DNA from: Chlorobiota bacterium
Lineage (GTDB): Bacteria; Bacteroidota; Bacteroidia; Bacteroidales; B39-G9
Reading direction: 5' to 3'
Length of the DNA stretch: 24,875 nt
NCBI GenBank assembly: GCA_030632095.1
Contig: DAOVJU010000003.1
Span: 1-24,875 of the forward strand
The notes under the pieces are model-generated. The model searched no databases. It saw nothing but the letters and a program-made list of their open reading frames with translations, and had not been told where the DNA came from. The position numbers and the translations under genes were made by a program. Positions 20,901-24,875 of this stretch are shown here, piece by piece. Positions within the stretch are counted from its first letter, which is position 1. Every line of letters begins with the position of its first letter.

Positions 20901-20968
20901 GAACTTACATTATTAGAGTTCAATCTGAAGAAAAAGTTCATAATTTAAAACTTAATCTTGTTAAGTAA
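14951..20968 (+). CDS. Giant mosaic T9SS-secreted exoprotein
   Basis: This 2005-residue protein has a signal peptide (about 1-25, ending NFAFSQ) and a T9SS type A sorting domain at about 1933-2005 (VYPNP). In between, from sequence resemblance, I read: a CARDB-like domain (about 234-340); a CUB-like domain (350-470, FSDPGG and a late Cys); a second CARDB-like domain (476-575); a choice-of-anchor J or cleaved-adhesin-like domain (575-725, ESFEGEEFPPEFW); a third CARDB-like domain (728-840); two carboxypeptidase-regulatory-like domains (1034-1110 and 1115-1197); repeat module A (1232-1350); an FN3-like segment (about 1407-1480); a third regulatory-like domain (1484-1560); repeat module B (1591-1710); another FN3-like piece; and a final Ig-like domain (about 1840-1920). 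No protease or glycosidase catalytic motif is visible. It is most likely a surface adhesin, matrix or binding protein. Asp/Glu are abundant and Cys rare. A good terminator follows directly. Confidence 0.87.
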   Translation: MKRRILRMTAFIAAIMIVGNFAFSQSKDAVGPIVYDQISDFDLSQSHSYQYSFKATDVDNKDRTTWTADDFTVPASETWEIEYVRVKGYYSSYSGIPTDSVNVFIYSNADTNAVYDNPGDELYSFLNITDVVAVYEVFEYNKAEDLLITLPSTVSLTEGKYWLSVQTVKDYANDNYWGWVNRNADQNDGDPGMYKNPLGGYWYDAPDWTSLEVLQSYWSSWDMAFGLYGPRLTNDLAVVSINTPVSGPSMTATEEVTVTLENPGTSDQSNFDVRFSIDSGTTWTTETITDVLVAATTMDYTFTATADMSNPEIYTVVVEVVLTGDESDANNAVTEEVTNFGVVHIFGEEDVITACGEYFSDPGGPVDPWIAPVAGDTVTLYPEGENQRLWLWFVAFDNGWGDFQAWDGEDVNAPVIDLRPDDWDNTEAFSDDLFEKYIKATNPAGAITISWEGGNYGSEEGWLAEMQCVTPPDDDFWLKDISRDIPLMFANDDVTLSVEVFNYGLNTQSKTVTFTANDTEIGTATTSDLAVGESEIVTIVWTPTVADNYTVVASFPTDGGDDATNNSISFNDDVYAEGFLVESFEGEEFPPEFWTVGPTWSVNDYYADNPVLFKEGANFIEIAYNDTAVTPQLIIADGDSIKFRAMSEQWWFSCLDIYWGPTQVGPWILIDNVPMDSWVNNFEEFSFDISDAAGNNFIAFAFGCGTPGWYLSGRLDFVRGPEIYYHDDNIAIRGLDGNITPEQYDTLNTYDVTVKNIGFNDLADDDYTVSLWMSYDGGDATEIGSATGLALGSLDDMVYSFEYAFQNFGPHTLYAEVDYADDTEPFNNVSDELDVWVQPFGTSLNVHFDTTSTQYYYPFQGNYMGELSEVMYLADSLGGANTITGITYWYYNEGTVPYDSIPVAIYLGETTDTSMEFGWLTTPELALVYEDSADTFIPGTHPHYFHFQTPYTYTGENLVVAVLKNARENYEANLQWLGHNGTAPVANISRRAYDYNYHIDISDSTAIGSLQNYGSLQNHAPKTQFHLNNSGLGEVAGYILDELGNPFEGVLVDLVGYTAEEVTDANGYYKFGVVTADEVSLTATYFGYSDNTDTVEVTEGFQSALDFDMVLKPEVDVIGTVVRSDDNTGVEGLDVVLTGYENYTVQTDVNGDFTLADIYANETYTVTIEMFKFETHVDANVVVTEDADTDLGTIVMQEIFAPSFSVQSAAADAGLDVMWNKPFSGIDSELMIYDDLYWTNSYCADPNEEVMLGNLFNVGGEGSITEISIWAVDNSNITDMELTLKVFNIMEELVVEVPFMMSGGNINEDGYETGEIVIDIPDVAYSEAFYVMVQWPGTQTTQTDWLMFDKGWSEAWAPNVAYVGYPNQAFELMSDLFPGVEGMFVIVPRVINPTDAKVAGSKSLDGYNVYRGLTSDIDNFDTWTAIETVTGSDDIVNYNDATWPPAEAGMYTYAVEAVYADAIATPTFSSTIAYGLYTDITINVASNYEGSIAGTVVGLENTNGNALYSYEIDVAEASTSVNIYMGEYNVTAVLAGYEIWEVIVTLNDTNTVVDILLLEAMLTPYDVVANVDNEVQEVALTWNFGNTVEYIYDDGEAEAAFSIVADGEASLGNLFPVLSVGTIVSVDVYGFEQEGVGSYALDIDFYNADHELLGTSDEFVFNTEEEWTTVTVSDVINFSGAFYAMVHWNESVETDALGVSNNDILGYYYDDEYGWMTFGEASGEDGVFLLRTTVFETGKGLRTIDPLAEVSEKQNVELNTLVSTTFETPVKAAAQTKSFQGFNIYLGEELIATDIVDFNYLISSDLLPEDGTYEAGIATIYQSGVSAMATVEFDYHGNSATVNVQVLSNSNVAIEGASVTIYDETNTYTGITDATGVAVVENVLKADNYTIEASHTDYNTDFMEGVIIAYEVEDISFELIPVSSFEIPEFDKVAVYPNPTKDISVLRNAEGSIVNIYNTSGNLIESFVNVSNAHSIDFSDYKTGTYIIRVQSEEKVHNLKLNLVK

Positions 20969-20979
20969 TTAAGGTCTGG

Positions 20980-21016
20980 AAGATTGCTCAACTAAACCAG
21001 GGGCAATCTTTTTTAT
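20980..21016 (+). terminator. Rho-independent terminator of the exoprotein gene
   Basis: AAGATTGC (20980-20987) pairs with GCAATCTT (21003-21010) over a 15-base loop, followed at once by a T run (CTTTTTT). It starts 11 bases after the stop codon of the 2005-residue protein gene, the expected place for its intrinsic terminator. Confidence 0.75.
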
Positions 21017-21060
21017 CTTCTCATAAGCTTTGGTTTAAATTAGTTTTTTGTTGATTATTT

Positions 21061-21090
21061 AAAAAAGCCGTTCGAAGGGACGGCTTTTTT
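21061..21090. terminator. Second, bidirectional-type terminator hairpin
   Basis: AAAAAAGCCGT (21061-21071) and ACGGCTTTTTT (21080-21090) are perfect inverted repeats around an 8-base loop. The GC core is flanked by A on the left and T on the right, so it can work on either strand. As a backup stop 50 bases after the first terminator it separates the highly biased exoprotein unit from the ligase unit. Confidence 0.75.
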
Positions 21091-21270
21091 AATTGCAATG
21101 ATGTAATTCACTGCTTTTTATGCCAGACTCATTAATTTCATAATTTTTTGTTTCTTTTCTTAAAAGCAAATTTTACTTATAAATATTTTAGTACGCTATT
21201 TTTTCCTTCAAGGCTTTTTTGTAAATTGCTATATTAACAATACAAATTATTGTTTAACCTAAAACTAAAC

Positions 21271-21275
21271 GGAGG
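21271..21275 (+). promoter_or_regulatory. Strong Shine-Dalgarno site (GGAGG)
   Basis: GGAGG stands seven bases before the ATG at 21283. It decides the start of the ligase gene against the longer reading from 21250, which would place the site inside the coding region. Other genes in this window have A-rich leaders without such a site, as is usual for Bacteroidota, so this leader is unusual locally. Confidence 0.7.
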
Positions 21276-21282
21276 ATTAATT

Positions 21283-23238
21283 ATGAAAGATACAAACACT
21301 AATACTGCTAATAATACCGAAATTGCAGATTTCACCGTGTCTAAATTTTATGTTTATAGCGGACCAAATTATTACCTTAACAAAAAAGCCGTTGTTTTTA
21401 ACCTCTATATTACTCCTGATGGCCCAGGTGTTGATTTTTACAAAGACAGGGTAATTGAAAAATTTCCTATGCTTGAAGAAGAATGCCCCGACCGTGTTGC
21501 TGAATTATTTGCAAAAGTGGTTTCTCTTGCAAATAAAATGGACCTGAACTTATTCATTGATTCTTACAGCATTGACCGCGAAGATGATGAATGGGTTATT
21601 GCTGTTGAGTATTTAGATGATTATTTAACTGAAGAAGTTATTTATTTCGTAAGCGACTGGTTTGCTGCCATGAATAAGGAAAATAGTTTTGACTTTGATT
21701 CACGCTTCATTGAACTCCAGGAACAATTTGATAAAACCTTATATGGCGGGCCAACAATTTATTCTTTAATTGAGGCTGGTATAAAGCGAGGTATAAATGT
21801 TAATTTTCTTTACGAAGAAAACCAATTTCAGTGGGGATATGGCAAAAAACAGCGAAGGGGCAGGTCTACTATTTTTCATACGGATGGCATAAAAGATACC
21901 GAATTCACTTCGTATAAAGATATGTGTGGTGATTTTCTTGAGCTTTGTGGTTTTCCCACACCAAAAGGTAAAAATTGCTTTTCTGAAGACGAAATAGTTT
22001 CAGAAGCAAAATTATTGGGTTTCCCTGTTGTGGTTAAACCCGTTGCAGGACATAAAGGGCAAGGCGTAACTACGGGTATAGAGTCAGTTGACGAAGTCAA
22101 AAAGGCGTATCAAAACATAATAAATGCCGCTAAAGAAGAAGGTGTTGCCTTTGAAGGTGCGCTTGTTCAGCAACAGATTTACGGTTACGACCATCGGCTG
22201 CTTTCCATTGGCCAGAAATATGCTGCTGCCCTTAAGCGTGTTCCTGCTTTTGTTATTGGCGATGGAACAAAAACAATAAAAGAGCTTATTGAAATTGAAA
22301 ATGAAAAAGAAGTCCGGCTTGATAATGCCAGGTCCCCTCTTGCCAAAATTCACCTGGACGATGACATGAAGGACTTTCTTACCTTACAAAACCTGTCTCC
22401 TGATTCTGTTCCGGAAGAGGGCGTAGAAGTTGTATTAAGAAGGGTGGCAAACATATCAGCTGGCGGCGTATCGGTTAATGTTACTAACGACATTCATCCA
22501 AAAAATATTGAACTTGTTGAAAATATTGCCAGGTTTCTTCATGTAACAGCACTGGGAATTGATGTTCTTGCAAAAGACATTAGTAAACCATGGACTGAAG
22601 GTAATTTTGGAATCATTGAAATTAATGCTGGCCCTGGTGTATTTATGCACCTTGCACCTGCTGAAGGAGGTTCTGTTGATATACCGGAAATTATTATGAA
22701 ACATTTCTTTGGAGAAACAGGTCAGGGAAGAATCCCTATAATTGCAGGTAATAATTTATCAGATGAATTAATTCAGAAAATTAACAACAAGCTTAAAGAA
22801 TATGATCCGGAAATTGAATTGGGCAGTTTAAGAAAAGATGGTATTTATTTCAACGATTCACATTTTACAAATCATAAAAACCATGACGAAAATTGTAAGA
22901 TTTTATTCCGTAACCCAAAATTAGATTTTGCTGTTTTAAATCATACTCGTGAGGATATACACGATTATGGAATTTGGCATGAGGGTTTAGATCTGGCAAT
23001 TTTAAACAGGCCAAATTATGCTGAAGATATTATGGAAAGAGATCTTCTTGAAGGCGGTTTGTTTTTCTTAATTGATGATATTAAAACGGCTGAAGGAGAA
23101 CCTCAGGTCGAAATTGTTGTTATGCAGGGTGAAAATGAATTACACAGAATTACTTTAAGCCCTGAAGATAATATTGATGATCATGTATTTACCTTGCTTG
23201 AACCTCATCTTGAAGGTTTAATGTGCAAATATGAATAA
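21283..23238 (+). CDS. cphA: CphA2-like cyanophycin synthetase (ATP-grasp, decayed Mur domain)
   Basis: This 651-residue protein follows the cyanophycin synthetase layout. The N domain (about 20-150) keeps the SGPNYY segment (26-31) but has no HxxEH-like motif (GHxxEHVALEL in typical CphA1). The ATP-grasp domain (about 160-477) is complete in appearance: QWGYGKKQRR (183-192), VVVKPVAGHKGQGV (249-262), YDHRLL (302-307), KRVPAFVIGDG (318-328), ANISAGG (389-395), and the Mg-binding EINAGPG (446-452) followed by HLAPAEG. The rest (482-651) aligns by eye with the Mur-ligase domain of CphA (GRIPIIA, DGIYF, LFRNPKLDFAVL, GLDLAILN). However, the P-loop GTNGKT is replaced by GNNLSDE, and the lid and C-terminal subdomains are missing; CphA1 is usually near 870-900 residues. 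This is the state known for cyanobacterial CphA2, which joins beta-Asp-Arg dipeptides. Adjacent iadA supports isoaspartyl-peptide metabolism. The true substrate is inferred, not shown; the enzyme could make a different polymer. Confidence 0.82.
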   Translation: MKDTNTNTANNTEIADFTVSKFYVYSGPNYYLNKKAVVFNLYITPDGPGVDFYKDRVIEKFPMLEEECPDRVAELFAKVVSLANKMDLNLFIDSYSIDREDDEWVIAVEYLDDYLTEEVIYFVSDWFAAMNKENSFDFDSRFIELQEQFDKTLYGGPTIYSLIEAGIKRGINVNFLYEENQFQWGYGKKQRRGRSTIFHTDGIKDTEFTSYKDMCGDFLELCGFPTPKGKNCFSEDEIVSEAKLLGFPVVVKPVAGHKGQGVTTGIESVDEVKKAYQNIINAAKEEGVAFEGALVQQQIYGYDHRLLSIGQKYAAALKRVPAFVIGDGTKTIKELIEIENEKEVRLDNARSPLAKIHLDDDMKDFLTLQNLSPDSVPEEGVEVVLRRVANISAGGVSVNVTNDIHPKNIELVENIARFLHVTALGIDVLAKDISKPWTEGNFGIIEINAGPGVFMHLAPAEGGSVDIPEIIMKHFFGETGQGRIPIIAGNNLSDELIQKINNKLKEYDPEIELGSLRKDGIYFNDSHFTNHKNHDENCKILFRNPKLDFAVLNHTREDIHDYGIWHEGLDLAILNRPNYAEDIMERDLLEGGLFFLIDDIKTAEGEPQVEIVVMQGENELHRITLSPEDNIDDHVFTLLEPHLEGLMCKYE

Positions 23239-23275
23239 TTATGGATTATCAGGGAAATGCGTAGATGAGTAATTT

Positions 23276-23457
23276 GGAATAATGGAATGGTGGAATGATG
23301 AGAAGAAATATTAGAGTTAGATAATTAAAACATAGAAAGAAAAAGAAGGATAGAGTTTTGGATGATACTTTCAAATAATAACACTATAATGATAAAAATA
23401 TTTAAAGTAGTAGTGGTAACACGGTATTAAACCATTATTCCAATATTCCATTATTCC
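23276..23457. repeat. 13-bp inverted repeat between ligase and dipeptidase genes
   Basis: GGAATAATGGAAT (23276-23288) is the reverse complement of ATTCCATTATTCC (23445-23457). The right arm lies in a short direct repeat in which CCATTATTCCA occurs at 23432-23442 and 23449-23459. Both arms are built of the simple word GGAAT/ATTCC, which suggests a low-complexity intergenic repeat. The 260-base spacer has no ORF and no clear terminator. Confidence 0.55.
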
Positions 23458-23498
23458 ATAAAACTATTTATTTTTCGGATGTACCAAAAATTAAAAAC

Positions 23499-24656
23499 AT
23501 GATATTATTTAAAAAAGCAGAAGTATATGCCCCTGAATTAACAGGCAGAAAAGATATATTAATTGGTGGTAAAAAAATATTAGCCATAGCCGATAACATT
23601 AAAACACCAACAGGTATTGAAATTGAAGTTATTGAAGCAGAAGGATTACGCGTAATTCCAGGATTAATTGATGCACATGTGCATATTGCAGGTGCTGGTG
23701 GAGAAGGTGGCCCGGCAACCAGGACACCGGAACTTCAATTAAGCCGGTTACTTGAAGGTGGAATTACTACGGTTATTGGTTGCCTGGGAACTGATGGCTT
23801 TGGAAGAAACGTGGAAAGCGTTTTAATGAAAGTGAAATCATTACGCCAGGAAGGAGTTTCAAGCTGGATGTATACCGGAGCCTACCAGGTTCCAACCCCT
23901 ACCATTCTTGGCGATGTTGGAAAAGATATAACGCTGATTGAAGAAATAATTGGTGTGGGAGAAATAGCAATTTCAGACCACCGGAGTTCATTCCCTTCTA
24001 CAGACGAATTGATCAGGCTTGCTGAACATGCCCGTGTTGGAGGTATGTTGGGAGGAAAAGCAGGAATTGTAAATATACACATGGGCGATGCCAAAAATCC
24101 ATTCCAGCCAATTATTGATGTTGTTGAAAAAAGTGAATTAAAATATAGTCAGTTTTTACCAACGCATTGTAATAGAAACGATTACATTTTCGAAGATGCA
24201 AAAGAATACGGAAAGAACGGGCCAATTGATATTACCGCAAGTTCTTATCCTTATTTCCCTGAATATGAAATTAAACCTTCAAAAGCAATTGTTGAATTAA
24301 TAAAAGCAGGCGTCCCGCTTGAAAACATTACAATGACATCAGACGCATGCGGTTCATTACCTGATTTTGATGAAAAAGGAAACCTGGTGAAACTGGAAAT
24401 GGGACTTCCAAAATCAGTTTTTGATGAAATGATGGATGCCGTCACAAAAGAAGGAATGAAACTTGAAGATGCAGTAAAAGTTGCTACTTCAAATGTTGCT
24501 GATATTCTAAAACTGAAAGATAAAGGAAAAATTGCTGTTGGCAAAGATGCTGATTTGGTTTTTCTGGATGCTGAAAATCGTATTTATCACCTTGTTGCTC
24601 TGGGAAAAATAATGACTAAAAATGCCAAGATGCTTGTTAAGGGAAGTTACGAATAA
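23499..24656 (+). CDS. iadA: Isoaspartyl dipeptidase (beta-aspartyl peptidase)
   Basis: This 385-residue metal-dependent amidohydrolase is close in length to the 390-residue E. coli IadA, the enzyme that cleaves beta-aspartyl dipeptides (EC 3.4.19.5). Visible family residues are H60 and H62 (DAHVHIAG), E69 (GGEGGPATRTPE), Y128 (TGAYQVP), R162 (SDHR), H194 (HMGD), H223 and R226 (THCNRN) and D282 (SDACGS). The metal-bridging position, a carboxylated Lys in E. coli (GVKCAISDHR), is Glu155 here (GVGEIAISDHR). Glu serves as bridging ligand in other amidohydrolases, so activity is expected. The role may be repair and turnover of isoaspartyl peptides, or hydrolysis of beta-Asp-Arg-type dipeptides linked to the CphA-like ligase 260 bases upstream on the same strand. 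The start is the ATG after an A-rich leader. Confidence 0.92.
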   Translation: MILFKKAEVYAPELTGRKDILIGGKKILAIADNIKTPTGIEIEVIEAEGLRVIPGLIDAHVHIAGAGGEGGPATRTPELQLSRLLEGGITTVIGCLGTDGFGRNVESVLMKVKSLRQEGVSSWMYTGAYQVPTPTILGDVGKDITLIEEIIGVGEIAISDHRSSFPSTDELIRLAEHARVGGMLGGKAGIVNIHMGDAKNPFQPIIDVVEKSELKYSQFLPTHCNRNDYIFEDAKEYGKNGPIDITASSYPYFPEYEIKPSKAIVELIKAGVPLENITMTSDACGSLPDFDEKGNLVKLEMGLPKSVFDEMMDAVTKEGMKLEDAVKVATSNVADILKLKDKGKIAVGKDADLVFLDAENRIYHLVALGKIMTKNAKMLVKGSYE

Positions 24657-24694
24657 TTAGTGCTTCTTAAAAAACTACCTGTATTTTACCTGGC

Positions 24695-24716
24695 TATAAG
24701 TCATGATATAAGTCAT
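24695..24716. repeat. 10-bp direct repeat upstream of the hemerythrin gene
   Basis: TATAAGTCAT occurs at 24695-24704 and again at 24707-24716, with a 12-base period, about one helical turn. It lies just upstream of a possible promoter. It could be a pair of regulator half-sites; nothing further supports this. Confidence 0.3.
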
Positions 24717-24746
24717 TGTAATAATGCTAAGTGTGTTGCATTTTTG
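24715..24746 (+). promoter_or_regulatory. Possible Bacteroidota-type promoter for the hemerythrin gene
   Basis: ATTG (24715-24718) and CATTTTTG (24739-24746) are separated by 20 bases, close to the Bacteroidota consensus TTTG and TAnnTTTG with a spacer of about 19-21. Transcription would start about 20 bases before the ATG at 24771. Both boxes carry one mismatch, so this is only a candidate. Confidence 0.3.
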
Positions 24747-24770
24747 CTAGCTAAGTGAAAAAACATAGCT

Positions 24771-24875
24771 ATGGAAAATCGAACAACATTAAAAAAATAC
24801 ACATGGAAAGACGTGTATAATGTGAATATTGAATCTATTGATACGCAACATAAAAAGTTACTTGAGAACTTAAAC
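24771..24875 (+). CDS. Bacteriohemerythrin, N-terminal part (cut by window end)
   Basis: The ATG at 24771 opens a frame of 35 codons to the window edge without a stop. The peptide contains KYTWKDVYNVNI followed by ESIDTQHKKLLENLN. The pattern of aromatic residue, short strand, then ID.QHKKLLE..N is the N-terminal signature of hemerythrin-domain proteins, where the His of QH is the first ligand of the di-iron O2-binding site. Such proteins bind oxygen or nitric oxide in the cytoplasm. The remaining iron ligands lie beyond the window, so it may be a single-domain protein or the start of a larger fusion. Confidence 0.75.
   Translation, partial: MENRTTLKKYTWKDVYNVNIESIDTQHKKLLENLN

Larger units (their letters stand above)
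20969..21282. other. Spacer with two terminators and the leader of the ligase gene
   Basis: These 314 bases hold the two terminator hairpins listed separately and then about 190 bases of AT-rich leader ending in the GGAGG site of the following gene. No ORF is supported. The promoter of the ligase-dipeptidase unit should lie between 21091 and 21270, but several weak candidates compete and I do not choose one. Confidence 0.5.

Noticed and set aside
21250..21282. Upstream ATG at 21250 as the start of the CphA-like protein
   Set aside because: It would add 11 residues encoded by the leader and put the GGAGG site inside the gene; the ATG at 21283 has ideal spacing to GGAGG.
21283..23238. D-Ala-D-Ala ligase, glutathione synthetase or RimK-type ligase
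   Set aside because: The N domain with SGPNYY, the GYGKKQRR and EINAGPG/HLAPAEG motifs and the Mur-ligase remnant together match cyanophycin synthetase and not the other ATP-grasp families.
23276..23460. CRISPR-like repeats made of GGAAT/ATTCC words
   Set aside because: The units are short, irregular and on both strands with no constant spacer length, and no cas genes are near. It is simple intergenic repetition.

Overview
The window looks like a chromosomal segment of a low-GC Bacteroidota, probably a Bacteroidales/Marinilabiliales-type organism. Four large proteins combine a signal peptide with a type A C-terminal sorting domain of the type IX secretion system (T9SS; a YPNP motif followed by a beta-rich tail). 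Most genes have A-rich leaders instead of Shine-Dalgarno sites, and codon use is AT-rich. There is no rRNA, tRNA, CRISPR array, transposase or integrase.

Layout. (1) Positions 210-5435 (+) hold three tandem paralogues of about 560 residues. Each has a signal peptide, a redoxin-like domain, a CARDB-like domain, a GDG-motif domain, a DUF5018-like domain and a T9SS tail. Only the middle one keeps the thioredoxin WCGPC active site. (2) Positions 5436-5884 are non-coding and contain a perfect 19-bp inverted repeat. (3) Positions 5885-13774 (-) form a defence-type island. The transcription order is a type III-like DNA methyltransferase (mod), a restriction helicase-nuclease (res, ATGA overlap), and an AlbA_2/GHKL-ATPase protein. 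(4) Positions 13775-14739 are AT-rich and non-coding, with a strong hairpin and a block resembling one in the left flank of the island. (5) Positions 14740-20968 (+) hold a small Asn/Lys/Glu-rich ORF and then a 2005-residue mosaic T9SS exoprotein ending at a good terminator. (6) Positions 21283-24656 (+) hold a cyanophycin-synthetase-like ATP-grasp enzyme with a decayed Mur-ligase domain (CphA2-like), followed by an isoaspartyl dipeptidase (iadA). (7) The last 105 bases are the start of a bacteriohemerythrin gene, cut by the window edge.

How the genes may work together. The three redoxin-like proteins and the 2005-residue protein are predicted cell-surface or secreted T9SS cargo. mod and res form a restriction-modification pair, and the AlbA_2 protein is a likely accessory or hitch-hiker. 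The most interesting unit is the CphA2-like ligase next to isoaspartyl dipeptidase. In cyanobacteria CphA2 joins beta-Asp-Arg dipeptides into cyanophycin, and isoaspartyl dipeptidase hydrolyses such dipeptides. Here the pair stands without a recognisable full-length CphA1 or cyanophycinase, so the substrate, product and direction of this pathway are open.
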